A stretch of DNA of 64,000 bases, from contig JBLLNP010000012.1 in NCBI GenBank assembly GCA_048058975.1, positions 1-64,000 of the forward strand, written 5' to 3'. Under the pieces are notes generated by a model that saw only the letters and a list, made by a program, of their open reading frames with translations, had not been told where the DNA came from and did no database searches. The number at the start of each line of letters is the position of its first letter. Position 1 is the first letter of the stretch. A program made the position numbers and the translations under genes. Positions 7,922 through 16,683 of the stretch are shown piece by piece. Origin of the DNA: RHLJ01 sp048058975. GTDB lineage: Bacteria; Bacteroidota; Rhodothermia; Balneolales; Balneolaceae.

Positions 7922-9214
7922 ATGGTAAGAAGTGATTTAAGAATTGCACGCTCATTTTTACAGGATGAAGTGTATATAAAATCGAGAACGAAAGCAGACA
8001 TGGGCCTTAAACAGCTTCGAACAAAAACAGGTCCTGGATCAGAGTGGCTGGGCTGGAGAGATATTCTGGGGGAACCTAATGACGCTGAACTCGCGGAGAT
8101 CGAGAGTCTCGCAGGACGGATTCGTAAAGATGCTGATATCTTCATTGTTTGTGGAATAGGCGGGTCTTATCTGGGAGCTAAGGCAGTAATCGATGCACTA
8201 AGCTCACATTTTAATTCGAATGGGCCTGAGATTTTATATGCGGGGCATCACATGGGAGGTAAATACCTTGAGGAATTACTTCAGTATTTGCAGACTCCAA
8301 AATTGGATGGTTCTCAAAAAAGTGTGTATATCAATGTGATTTCAAAATCGGGTTCCACATTGGAGACCGCACTTTCATTCAGGGCTATTCGCGAAGTGAT
8401 GGAGGAAATGTACGCTGATGATGTGGTTAAAAGGATCATTTGCACTACAAGCGAACAGGGAGGGATTCTAAATCCTCAAATCGAAGAAAAAGGATATAAG
8501 AAATTTATTATTCCCGATGATGTAGGAGGGCGATTTTCTGTACTTACCCCGGTTGGTTTACTACCAATCGCGGTTGCCGGTATTGATATCAAAACTTTGT
8601 TCTATGGAGCTGTTTCTGCATACAACCGATATGAAGATGATGCGGAGGAAGTCCTTGAATATGCTGCTTTAAGAAATGCCCTTCACGAAGAAGGATATAC
8701 CATTGATGTATTTTCGTGTTTTGAGCCTGAATTAAAGTCATTAGGTGGCTGGATTCAACAGCTTCTTGGCGAAAGTGAAGGAAAAGAAGGAAAAGGGATT
8801 TTTCCTGCGGTTGCTGCATATTCAACAGATCTTCACAGTCTTGGACAGTTCATACAGCAAGGAAAGCGTAGTGTAGTGGAGACCTTTATCATTGTTGAAA
8901 AACCATTTTCAAAACTTAAGGTTTCTGAGATAGAAGGTAATGATGATAAATTGAATTACCTGGCAGGGAAGAGTTTCCATGATATAAACAAAAGCGCCCG
9001 ATTAGGTACCACTGAAGCACATCAGGAAGGTGATGTTCCGATAATAAATATTTCAATCGAAGCTCTTAACGAAGAAAATATTGGAGAATTAATTTACTTC
9101 TTTGAATTTTTGACGGGAGTTTTCGTATATAGTCTGGGGGTTAATCCATTTAACCAACCAGGAGTTGAAGGCTATAAAAAGGCGATGTACCGCCTGTTAG
9201 GTAAAGAAGGGTAA
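7922..9214 (+). CDS. pgi: Glucose-6-phosphate isomerase
   Basis: The 430-residue enzyme interconverts glucose 6-phosphate and fructose 6-phosphate in the cytoplasm. It is the shorter, Bacillus-like form of the family. Visible signatures are GIGGSYLGAKAVIDAL (about residues 77-92), SKSGSTLETALSFRAIR (phosphate-binding, about 140-156) and GGRFSVLTPVGLLPIA (about 201-216), plus the catalytic Glu region in QLLGESEGKEGKG (about 281-293). It begins nine bases after the phosphofructokinase frame ends and is followed eight bases later by a deoxynucleoside kinase, so the three are probably cotranscribed. This is the first intact gene of the glycolytic pair. Confidence 0.95.
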   Translation: MVRSDLRIARSFLQDEVYIKSRTKADMGLKQLRTKTGPGSEWLGWRDILGEPNDAELAEIESLAGRIRKDADIFIVCGIGGSYLGAKAVIDALSSHFNSNGPEILYAGHHMGGKYLEELLQYLQTPKLDGSQKSVYINVISKSGSTLETALSFRAIREVMEEMYADDVVKRIICTTSEQGGILNPQIEEKGYKKFIIPDDVGGRFSVLTPVGLLPIAVAGIDIKTLFYGAVSAYNRYEDDAEEVLEYAALRNALHEEGYTIDVFSCFEPELKSLGGWIQQLLGESEGKEGKGIFPAVAAYSTDLHSLGQFIQQGKRSVVETFIIVEKPFSKLKVSEIEGNDDKLNYLAGKSFHDINKSARLGTTEAHQEGDVPIINISIEALNEENIGELIYFFEFLTGVFVYSLGVNPFNQPGVEGYKKAMYRLLGKEG

Positions 9215-9222
9215 ATACTGTT

Positions 9223-9858
9223 TTGAAGGAAGAGATTAAATCTAAATACATCGCAGTTGCTGGTAATATCGGAGCGGGTAAATCTTCGCTTACAGGATTG
9301 CTTGCCAAGCACTTCAATTGGGAAGCTTTCTATGAATCGGTAGAAGATAACCCTTATCTCGCCGACTTCTACGAAGACATGCTCCGATGGAGTTTTAATC
9401 TCCAGATATATTTTCTATCCAGCAGGTTTCGCCATCAGAAAGAAATGCTGAAACAGGAAATCAGCCTCATTCAGGACAGAACTATTTACGAGGATGTGGA
9501 AATATTCGCAAAGAACCTCCATGAAATGAATTTGATGAGTGACAGGGACTTCGCAAACTATGAAGCTCTTTTTCACGAAATGAGCCACTATCTGCGGCCG
9601 CCTGATCTTTTGATATACCTCCGCGCACAAGTTCCTACTCTGGTAAGGCAAATTCAGCAGAGAGGAAGAGACTACGAGAACACCATCAGAATTGATTACC
9701 TGGAAAGGTTAAATCGATTGTATGAAGATTGGATCGATCGGTACCCTCACGAAAAGCTTATTATTGATACCGATGACCTCGATTTTGTAAATGACCCGGA
9801 AGATTTGGGTAAAGTAATCGGGTTAATAGAGCAGCGACTATACGGCTTGTTTAATTGA
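9223..9858 (+). CDS. Deoxynucleoside kinase
   Basis: This 211-residue protein belongs to the deoxyadenosine/deoxyguanosine/deoxycytidine kinase family that makes dNMPs in salvage. It has the P-loop GNIGAGKSS (residues 15-23), a DRTIYEDVEIF segment (ERS/DR-type region, about 85-95) and the lid arginines in VRQIQQRGRDYE. The start must be the TTG at 9223, since the first in-frame ATG is far inside the domain and would remove the P-loop. Eight bases separate it from pgi. Which base is preferred cannot be told. Confidence 0.9.
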   Translation: MKEEIKSKYIAVAGNIGAGKSSLTGLLAKHFNWEAFYESVEDNPYLADFYEDMLRWSFNLQIYFLSSRFRHQKEMLKQEISLIQDRTIYEDVEIFAKNLHEMNLMSDRDFANYEALFHEMSHYLRPPDLLIYLRAQVPTLVRQIQQRGRDYENTIRIDYLERLNRLYEDWIDRYPHEKLIIDTDDLDFVNDPEDLGKVIGLIEQRLYGLFN

Positions 9859-9889
9859 TTGTACAACAAGCGTATTATCCTTATCTTTG
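9859..9889 (+). promoter_or_regulatory. Bacteroidota-type sigma promoter for DUF177-rpmF-fab operon
   Basis: TTG at 9859-9861 is followed after exactly 20 bases by TATCTTTG (9882-9889), matching the Bacteroidota housekeeping pattern TTG-N(17-23)-TAnnTTTG. It starts just after the kinase stop codon and 20-odd bases ahead of the DUF177 start, with a purine-rich AAAGGAG ribosome site between. It is the likely start of the fatty-acid operon. Confidence 0.6.
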
Positions 9890-9911
9890 CTGGCTGTAAA
9901 GGAGACTTGCT

Positions 9912-10418
9912 ATGTTTAAGTTTAAGATCTTTGAAATTCCTGAAGGAAAAAGTGAAAGAACGCTCCAGTTAACATCTGGTGATTTTGATTTAGGAGAGAT
10001 TTCTCTGAAATCCGGAACGATAGAAATCGAGTTCAATCGTTCACTTCACTTTATACTTGCTAAGCTTAAGTTCGACATTATTGTTGAGCTTATTTGTGAC
10101 CGTTCTCTGGATGAGTTTGACTACGAAGTAGTACAGAACTACGAAATTCTTTTTAAAGAAGAGGAAGTAGAAGAATCGGCTGATGAAAACGGAGCAATCA
10201 GGAATATAGATCATACATCTAAACAAATAGACATAGAACAAGATGTACTTGATACAATACTTGTAAGTCTTCCTGCAAAGAAATTACATCCCCGTTTTTT
10301 GGATGAAAATGGTAACCCGAAAGAGTTTCTCAATCAACAATTTGGAGAAGCTGATGAAAATGAAGAGGGTGAGGCTATAGATCCAAGATGGGAAGCATTG
10401 AAAGATTTAAAGAAATAA
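9912..10418 (+). CDS. DUF177 (YceD-family) protein
   Basis: The 168-residue acidic protein belongs to DUF177/YceD, a family nearly always found directly before rpmF, as here (15 bases upstream). Residues about 15-90 form the conserved beta-rich part with LAKLKFDIIVELICDRSLDEFDYEV. The C-terminal segment near 105-168 is strongly acidic and contains the DxxDxxxxxLPxKxLHP-like sequence typical of the family. Proposed roles in other bacteria concern 23S rRNA or ribosome-linked processes; nothing in the sequence fixes the function. An AAAGGAG ribosome site lies ahead of the ATG. Confidence 0.85.
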   Translation: MFKFKIFEIPEGKSERTLQLTSGDFDLGEISLKSGTIEIEFNRSLHFILAKLKFDIIVELICDRSLDEFDYEVVQNYEILFKEEEVEESADENGAIRNIDHTSKQIDIEQDVLDTILVSLPAKKLHPRFLDENGNPKEFLNQQFGEADENEEGEAIDPRWEALKDLKK

Positions 10419-10433
10419 CATACAGGATTATAC

Positions 10434-10613
10434 ATGGCACATCCAAAACGAAAAACTTCGAAAGCCAGAAGAGACAAAAGACGCTCTCATCACGCAATTG
10501 CAGATGTTACGTTAGCAAAATGCTCTAACTGCGGATCTCTCCATAAATACCATCACGCTTGCCCGGAATGCGGGTACTACAGAGGAAGACAGGTAGTTAA
10601 CGTAGCTAACTAA
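10434..10613 (+). CDS. rpmF: 50S ribosomal protein L32
   Basis: The 59-residue product starts MAHPKRKTSKARRDKRRSHH, the standard basic L32 head. It has two CxxC zinc-knuckle pairs (C30-C33 and C43-C46) in KCSNCG and ACPECG, followed by YYRGRQVV. It is therefore the zinc-binding form of this large-subunit protein. It lies between DUF177 and plsX, the usual neighbours, with about 10-15 bases on each side. Confidence 0.97.
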   Translation: MAHPKRKTSKARRDKRRSHHAIADVTLAKCSNCGSLHKYHHACPECGYYRGRQVVNVAN

Positions 10614-10623
10614 CACTGATCTT

Positions 10624-11607
10624 ATGGTTATTGCGGTAGATGCGTCCGGGGGTGATTACTTTCCAAAAAATCCTATAGAAGGTGCTATTTTAGCACTACA
10701 GGAGGACGCATCGCTTCAGGTTATTCTGGTTGGTCCTGAAGATCTTCTGGAAAAAGAACTGGCAAATTATACCTATGATAAAAACAGGATGCAGGTAGTT
10801 CATGCGCCTGAGATTATCGGAATGCATGATTCTCCTTCTGCCGCCGTAAAAAGTAAGCGCAATTCTTCCATTTCAATAGGAATAAATTTGCACAAAGAAG
10901 GAAAATGCGATGCATTTGTAAGTGCCGGGAATACCGGAGCATTACTTGCTGCATCAACCTTTATTCTTGGAAAACTGCAAGGTGTGTTACGGCCAACTAT
11001 TGCTTCCTATTACCCTACATTGAAAGGATTCAGACTTTTGGTTGATGCAGGCGCTAACCTCGAACTCAAGCCCGAACATGCAATTCAATTTGCAAAAATG
11101 GGCCAGATTTTCTGCCGGCAAGTGATGGGAATAGATAATCCTAAGGTTGGGTTGTTGAATGTTGGTGAGGAAGAGGAAAAAGGTACCGACGAAATGAAAG
11201 AAATTCATGAACACCTGAAGCAATTAGATGGGTTTGTAGGAAATGTGGAAGGACGTGATATTTTTCCGGCCAAAGCAGATGTGTATGTAACTAACGGAGT
11301 AGTAGGGAACATTCTTCTGAAATTTGGTGAATCTATTCCTTCTGCGTTAAAACAAATGGTTAAAGGGACAGCTAAAAAAGGAATATTATCCAAGCTTTAT
11401 CTTTTAGCTGCACAAAAAGTTCTCAGAGAATCATTGAGTCCGTTTAATTACGAAAATGTAGGAGGAATTCCCTTCCTTGGGGTAAACGGGGTAAGTATTG
11501 TTGGCCACGGTGGTAGTTCACCTCTTGCAATTAAAAACATGATAAAAAGCGCCATTAATTGTGTACAGAACGATGTAAATGGCAAAATTGTCGCATCTCT
11601 AAATTGA
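10624..11607 (+). CDS. plsX: Phosphate acyltransferase PlsX
   Basis: The 327-residue enzyme turns acyl-ACP into acyl-phosphate, the acyl donor for the first step of phospholipid synthesis. Recognisable family sequence includes the N-terminal VIAVDASGGDYFPKNP, the DSPSAAVKSKRNSSI segment, SAGNTGALLAAS and GNVEGRDIF. The C-terminal GGIPFLGVNGVSIVGHGGSS is also characteristic. It acts peripherally at the inner membrane. Position between rpmF and fabH is the classic order, and the spacing (10 and 13 bases) supports one operon. Confidence 0.95.
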   Translation: MVIAVDASGGDYFPKNPIEGAILALQEDASLQVILVGPEDLLEKELANYTYDKNRMQVVHAPEIIGMHDSPSAAVKSKRNSSISIGINLHKEGKCDAFVSAGNTGALLAASTFILGKLQGVLRPTIASYYPTLKGFRLLVDAGANLELKPEHAIQFAKMGQIFCRQVMGIDNPKVGLLNVGEEEEKGTDEMKEIHEHLKQLDGFVGNVEGRDIFPAKADVYVTNGVVGNILLKFGESIPSALKQMVKGTAKKGILSKLYLLAAQKVLRESLSPFNYENVGGIPFLGVNGVSIVGHGGSSPLAIKNMIKSAINCVQNDVNGKIVASLN

Positions 11608-11620
11608 TTTAAGTTCCCTT

Positions 11621-12610
11621 ATGGAAGTACAAAGAGCTAAGATTTCTGCAGTAGGACATTTTCTACCTGAAGATCGGTTAACTAACTTCGATCTCGAAAA
11701 ACTGGTCGAAACCAATGATGAATGGATAAGAACACGTACCGGAATTTCTGAACGAAGAATACTTAAAGATCCCGATAAAGCTACTTCCTACATGGCTACA
11801 AAAGCCGCTCAGGAGGCTCTGGATTCGGCTGGTGTATCTCCCGAAGAAATTGATGTTGTAATTGTAGCAACAGTAACTCCCGATTATATGTTTCCGGCTA
11901 CCGCATGTCTGGTACAGGAAAAACTTGGAGCCAAAAACGCGTTCGCATTTGATATTTCAGCCGCTTGTTCGGGTTTCATTTACGCGCTAACAACCGGAGC
12001 TGCTTTCATCCAAGGAAGAACAGCTAAGAAAGTGTTAGTGATCGGTGCAGATAAAATGTCCTCTATTTTGGATTATACAGATCGTACTACGTGTATTCTT
12101 TTTGGTGATGGAGCCGGCGCAGTTCTACTTGAAGCTTCTGACGATGAGACTGGAGTAATTGATAGTATCCATTATACTGAAGGAGATGTTAACTGTGGAT
12201 TATATCAGCCTGCAGGTGGAAGTTTACGTCCTGCTACACACGAAACGGTGGATGCGAGAATGCATTCTATTCGTCAGGATGGGCGTGCGGTGTTCAAAAA
12301 AGCCACGATGGGAATGGCGGATGTTTCCCTGGAAATCATGCAAAAGAATAACCTTGAGGCAGAAGATGTTGCATGGTTGGTACCACATCAGGCGAACCTG
12401 AGAATTATAGATGCTACGGCGAACAGAATGGGCATTTCCTCTGAAAAGGTGATGATAAACATCGATCGGTATGGAAATACAACCGCTGCGACTATCCCTT
12501 TGTGCCTCTATGACTGGAAAGACCAGTTAAGCAAAGGCGATAACCTTGTGCTTGCCGCTTTTGGAGGTGGATTTACCTGGGGCGCTGTTTATGTTAAGTG
12601 GAGCATCTGA
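11621..12610 (+). CDS. fabH: Beta-ketoacyl-ACP synthase III
   Basis: The 329-residue enzyme condenses acyl-CoA with malonyl-ACP to start fatty-acid synthesis. The active-site cysteine is Cys116 in DISAACSGFIYAL. The His and Asn of the triad are visible in VPHQANLRI and YGNTTAA near residues 258 and 288. WIRTRTGISERRI near 35-47 is the typical CoA-binding loop. Thirteen bases follow plsX, and fabD begins one base after its stop, which points to translational coupling. Confidence 0.96.
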   Translation: MEVQRAKISAVGHFLPEDRLTNFDLEKLVETNDEWIRTRTGISERRILKDPDKATSYMATKAAQEALDSAGVSPEEIDVVIVATVTPDYMFPATACLVQEKLGAKNAFAFDISAACSGFIYALTTGAAFIQGRTAKKVLVIGADKMSSILDYTDRTTCILFGDGAGAVLLEASDDETGVIDSIHYTEGDVNCGLYQPAGGSLRPATHETVDARMHSIRQDGRAVFKKATMGMADVSLEIMQKNNLEAEDVAWLVPHQANLRIIDATANRMGISSEKVMINIDRYGNTTAATIPLCLYDWKDQLSKGDNLVLAAFGGGFTWGAVYVKWSI

Positions 12611-12611
12611 T

Positions 12612-13499
12612 ATGAGCACAGCTTATTTATTTCCAGGGCAGGGATCTCAGTTTATTGGAATGGGGAAGGATCACTACGATTCGAATCCTGAATTCGCGAA
12701 ATATGTAGATCAGGCAAATGAAGTGTTAGGGATTGATTTGAAATCAATTATGTTTGAAGGGCCTGAAGAAACACTGAAGCAAACCGAATATACACAACCC
12801 GCCATTTTTCTTCATTCTGTGTCACTTTTCAAAACACTGGATGCCAAACCTGATATGGTTGCAGGGCACAGTTTGGGTGAGTTTTCTGCCTTAGTAGCTT
12901 GCGGTGCAGTACGTTTTGAGGATGCTTTGAAAATCGTTCGCCGTCGTGGAGAGTTAATGCAGCAAGCCGGAACTCAGAATCCCGGAACCATGGCCGCGAT
13001 CATAGGTATGGAAGATGAGGCGGTTGAGAATGTTTGTGAAGAGGCAACCAATGCGACCGGAAAAGAAGTGATTGCGGCAAACTACAACTGTCCTGGACAA
13101 TTAGTGATCTCAGGATATGTAGAGGCCGTAGAAAAGGCGGTAGAACTTGCTAAAGAGCAAGGAGCCCGAATGGCGATGATGTTACCAGTAAGTGGTGCAT
13201 TTCATTCATCGCTAATGCAACCGGCACTGGATGGACTCAGAGAACAACTAGAAAATTTAGAAATCAACACTCCTGATTGTCCGATTTACTCGAATTATAC
13301 AGCGAGGCCAACAACTGATTCCGAAGAAATCAGATCCAACCTGTTAGATCAACTATTGAATCCGGTTCGTTGGACTCAAACTCTGTTAAACATGATGGAA
13401 GACGGGGCGACTTCTTTTGTAGAGGTTGGGCCGGGAAAGGTATTACAAGGATTGGTAAAACGAACCGATCGAAAAGCAGAAACTTCAGGACACCAATAA
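12612..13499 (+). CDS. fabD: Malonyl-CoA:ACP transacylase
   Basis: Starting at the ATG at 12612 gives a 295-residue protein beginning MSTAYLFPGQGSQ, the standard FabD head; a longer upstream frame merely overlaps fabH. The catalytic serine is Ser87 in GHSLGE, and the partner histidine is in GAFHSSLM near 197. QQAG (PGTMAAIIG) and GPGKVLQGL near the C-terminus also match. It charges ACP with malonyl groups for chain extension. It lies between fabH and fabG. Confidence 0.95.
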   Translation: MSTAYLFPGQGSQFIGMGKDHYDSNPEFAKYVDQANEVLGIDLKSIMFEGPEETLKQTEYTQPAIFLHSVSLFKTLDAKPDMVAGHSLGEFSALVACGAVRFEDALKIVRRRGELMQQAGTQNPGTMAAIIGMEDEAVENVCEEATNATGKEVIAANYNCPGQLVISGYVEAVEKAVELAKEQGARMAMMLPVSGAFHSSLMQPALDGLREQLENLEINTPDCPIYSNYTARPTTDSEEIRSNLLDQLLNPVRWTQTLLNMMEDGATSFVEVGPGKVLQGLVKRTDRKAETSGHQ

Positions 13500-13506
13500 A
13501 AGAACT

Positions 13507-14256
13507 ATGGCACTATCACTCGAAGGAAAAACATGTTTGGTAACCGGCGGAAGCCGCGGAATTGGAAAGGCTATTGCGCTTAAATTAGCTGATTTTGGTG
13601 CAGATGTTGCTATTACTTATGCTCGCTCAGCCGATGCAGCGAATGAAGTTAAAGCCGAAATCGAAGCTAAAGGAAGGCAAGCAAAAGCTATTCAAGCTGA
13701 TGCCGTGGATTTTGCAGAAGCAGAAAAGGTAATCAACGAGATTGTCTCAGATTGGGGAAAATTAGATGTGCTGGTAAATAATGCAGGTATCACTAAAGAC
13801 AATCTGATTCTGAGAATGAGCGAAGACCAGTGGGATGATGTAATCACCACCAATCTGAAGAGTATTTTTAACTACTCGAAAGTTGCGGCCCGCCCAATGA
13901 TGAAAAACAGAGGGGGCTCAATTATCAATATCAGTTCAGTAGTTGGTATTTCAGGGAACGCAGGACAGAGTAATTATTCAGCTTCGAAAGCTGGAATTAT
14001 CGGTTTCACAAAATCGTATGCTAAAGAGTTAGCTTCAAGAAATATTCGCGCTAATGTAATTGCTCCTGGATATATAACAACTGATATGACAGATGCACTA
14101 GATGAAAAAGTACTTGAAGGAATTAAAGAAGCGACTCCTCTGGGAAGAGCCGGGAACGCGGATGAAATCGCAGATGCGGTTGTATTCCTCGCTTCTGATA
14201 TGAGCAGCTACATCACCGGAGAGACAATTCGTGTTGATGGCGGTATGGCCATGTAG
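13507..14256 (+). CDS. fabG: 3-oxoacyl-ACP reductase
   Basis: The 249-residue short-chain dehydrogenase reduces beta-ketoacyl-ACP with NADPH. It shows the cofactor loop TGGSRGIGKA (about 14-23), NNAGIT near 91, the catalytic Ser in ISSVVG and the Tyr-Lys pair in YSASKAG. The C-terminal RVDGGMAM ending is standard for FabG. Seven bases follow fabD; an 82-base gap separates it from acpP, where a separate promoter or RNA processing site for the highly expressed carrier protein may lie. Confidence 0.95.
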   Translation: MALSLEGKTCLVTGGSRGIGKAIALKLADFGADVAITYARSADAANEVKAEIEAKGRQAKAIQADAVDFAEAEKVINEIVSDWGKLDVLVNNAGITKDNLILRMSEDQWDDVITTNLKSIFNYSKVAARPMMKNRGGSIINISSVVGISGNAGQSNYSASKAGIIGFTKSYAKELASRNIRANVIAPGYITTDMTDALDEKVLEGIKEATPLGRAGNADEIADAVVFLASDMSSYITGETIRVDGGMAM

Positions 14257-14338
14257 CTATTGCGCATACACAAATGAATTTTTATGTTAAACGAGTTTTA
14301 TTTTAATCTAACTACCAATAAATACAATAGGACTAATT

Positions 14339-14578
14339 ATGTCACAAGATGTTGAATCAAAAGTAACAGCCATTATCGTTGATAAACTAGGCGTTGACGA
14401 ATCTGAAGTAACCGCGGATGCTAATTTCACTAACGATCTTGGTGCTGATTCTTTGGATACTGTTGAATTAATCATGGAATTCGAAAAAGAATTTGATTTA
14501 AGCATTCCTGATGAAGATGCAGAAAACATTGCTACAGTTGGCGATGCTGTAACTTACCTTTCAGGTAAACTTTCTTAA
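14339..14578 (+). CDS. acpP: Acyl carrier protein
   Basis: The 79-residue acidic protein carries the growing acyl chain on a phosphopantetheine arm attached to Ser38 in the DLGADSLDTVEL motif. Length, charge and the helix pattern are all typical. It lies between fabG and fabF in the usual order. Confidence 0.97.
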   Translation: MSQDVESKVTAIIVDKLGVDESEVTADANFTNDLGADSLDTVELIMEFEKEFDLSIPDEDAENIATVGDAVTYLSGKLS

Positions 14579-14596
14579 TTTTTACGTCTAGCATTT

Positions 14597-15841
14597 ATGA
14601 ACGAACGTAGAGTCGTTATAACGGGCATAGGCGCTCTTACCCCTATAGGTGAGAGCGCTCCTGCTTTTTGGAACGGATTATTATCCGGAAAGAGTGGAGC
14701 CCGTACGGTTGAACATTTCGATACCACAGATTTTCCAACAAAATTTGCTGCACAGCTTGTTGATTACAATCCGAAAGATCACTTTGAGCATAAAGACGCC
14801 CGAAGACTTGATCTGGTAGCACAATACGCATTGGTTGCTACTAAAGAAGCGGTTGAAGATTCAGGATTAGATCTTGATAAAATCAATAAAGATCGGGTAG
14901 CTGTTATTGTAGGAACAGGAATTGGTGGAATGAAGACCTTCTACGATCAATCTGTTTCGTTTCATGAACGAGGCCCCAGAGGGGTTTCTCCTTTCTTCAT
15001 TCCAATGTTGATCCCTGATATTGTTGCGGGTCAGATTTCCATTCGTTATGGTTTTCGTGGGCCTAACTTCTGTGCAGTATCGGCATGTGCTACAGGTTCT
15101 CATAACATAGGGATTGCATACGATATGATTCGCTATGGCCAATCAGATATGGCAGTTACCGGTGGATCGGAAGCTCCTGTTACCAGAATTGGTATCTCCG
15201 GATTTAATGCGATGAAGGCAATGTCAACCAGAAATGACGAACCCGAAAGAGCATCCCGTCCTTTCGATAAAGATCGTGATGGGTTTGTACTTGGCGAAGG
15301 TTCAGGGATATTTATTCTGGAAGAGCTGGAAATGGCAAAAAAACGTGGTGCACGAATTTATGGCGAAATAGTAGGGTATGGCTATTCTGCTGATGCTTAT
15401 CATATTACTGCTCCCGATCCGGACGGAGGAGGGGTTATGCTAGCCATGAATAACGCGCTGAATGCTGCCGGAATTAATAAAGAAGATGTTGAGCATATTA
15501 ATATGCATGGAACATCTACTCCTTTAGGAGATATTGCCGAAACAAATTCTATAAAAAAAGTTTTTGGAGATCACGCAAAGAAGATGAACCTGAATTCAAC
15601 TAAGTCTATGCACGGTCACACCTTAGGGGCAGCCGGCGCTATTGAATCAGTTGCAGCTTTGTTAGCAATTTATCACGGAACAGTACCTCCAACCATAAAT
15701 CTTGAAAATCAGGATCCTGAATGCGATCTGAATTATACCGCTAACGAGCCGGTAGTTCGAAATATTAAGTATGCACTGAATAATGCATTTGGGTTTGGTG
15801 GACACAACTCTACCTTAGTATTTAAGAAATTCGAAAACTAA
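14597..15841 (+). CDS. fabF: Beta-ketoacyl-ACP synthase II
   Basis: The 414-residue elongating condensing enzyme has the active-site cysteine Cys164 in VSACATGSHNIG. The two histidines are in NMHGTSTPLGD and MHGHTLGAAGAIE, and the C-terminal NNAFGFGGHNSTLVF signature is present. It extends acyl-ACP with malonyl-ACP in the cytoplasm. It begins 18 bases after acpP, and the RNase III gene begins one base after its stop. Confidence 0.96.
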   Translation: MNERRVVITGIGALTPIGESAPAFWNGLLSGKSGARTVEHFDTTDFPTKFAAQLVDYNPKDHFEHKDARRLDLVAQYALVATKEAVEDSGLDLDKINKDRVAVIVGTGIGGMKTFYDQSVSFHERGPRGVSPFFIPMLIPDIVAGQISIRYGFRGPNFCAVSACATGSHNIGIAYDMIRYGQSDMAVTGGSEAPVTRIGISGFNAMKAMSTRNDEPERASRPFDKDRDGFVLGEGSGIFILEELEMAKKRGARIYGEIVGYGYSADAYHITAPDPDGGGVMLAMNNALNAAGINKEDVEHINMHGTSTPLGDIAETNSIKKVFGDHAKKMNLNSTKSMHGHTLGAAGAIESVAALLAIYHGTVPPTINLENQDPECDLNYTANEPVVRNIKYALNNAFGFGGHNSTLVFKKFEN

Positions 15842-15842
15842 C

Positions 15843-16586
15843 ATGCGATTTTCTATCAGATCTTTGTTTGCAAAAAAAAGCAAGGATTCTGCTTCGCGTG
15901 ACGATCGGATAAATCAACTAGAAAAAATTATAGGCCTCAAAATTGAGGACACTTCTCTGTTCCAGCGAGCTCTTCGGCATCGTTCAATGCTTACTCAGGA
16001 ACAGTATGCCAAATACGACTCCTATGAAAGGCTTGAGTTTCTGGGAGATGCGGTATTAGACTTAATAGCCGCAGAAATACTTTTTCATAAGTATGCGAAA
16101 AAGGATGAAGGTTTCCTGACTAAGATAAGAGCAAAGCTGGTTAAAGGAGAGACGCTTGCTAATTTTTCTACCGAACTAGGGCTCGATGAATTGATGGAAA
16201 TGGGCGAACGCCCCGGAAATACAAAAATATCTAACAGCATTTTAGCGGATGTATTTGAATCAATCATCGCCGCTATTTATATCACAAAAGGGTACACAAA
16301 CGCATTCCAATTCGTAGAGTATGTGTTCGATAAGTTTGTAAACTTTGAAGAGCTTATTCATACGGTTGATAATTATAAAAGTGCTCTACTTGAATACACT
16401 CAAGCTGAACGTTTACCACTACCGAGCTACCGAACTATTAACGAATCCGGCCCAGGACATAATCGAACATTTGAAGTAACGGTGCTGATCGGAGAAAAGG
16501 AATTTGGCACGGGAATAGGGAAAAGTAAAAAGAAAGCAGAACAACTTGCGGCTGAAGCCGCTTTGCAAGAGCTAAATATTGCCTGA
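15843..16586 (+). CDS. rnc: Ribonuclease III
   Basis: The 247-residue double-strand-specific RNase has the signature ERLEFLGDAVLDLIAAEILF (about residues 62-80), carrying the acidic Mg2+ ligands, and a second DVFESIIAAIY motif. A C-terminal double-stranded RNA-binding domain follows (about 180-245, with GIGKSKKKAEQLAAEAAL). A basic N-terminal extension of about 25 residues precedes the catalytic domain. It processes rRNA precursors. The gene is tightly coupled to fabF and closes the operon. Confidence 0.95.
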   Translation: MRFSIRSLFAKKSKDSASRDDRINQLEKIIGLKIEDTSLFQRALRHRSMLTQEQYAKYDSYERLEFLGDAVLDLIAAEILFHKYAKKDEGFLTKIRAKLVKGETLANFSTELGLDELMEMGERPGNTKISNSILADVFESIIAAIYITKGYTNAFQFVEYVFDKFVNFEELIHTVDNYKSALLEYTQAERLPLPSYRTINESGPGHNRTFEVTVLIGEKEFGTGIGKSKKKAEQLAAEAALQELNIA

Positions 16587-16683
16587 ACTTCTGGTAGGGT
16601 GCACTTGTTTTTTGAGTGATTAACCCCGATTCTTAGCCCGTCATCACAATCCAGTCCCAATTATTTGAAAAGGTACTAAAACT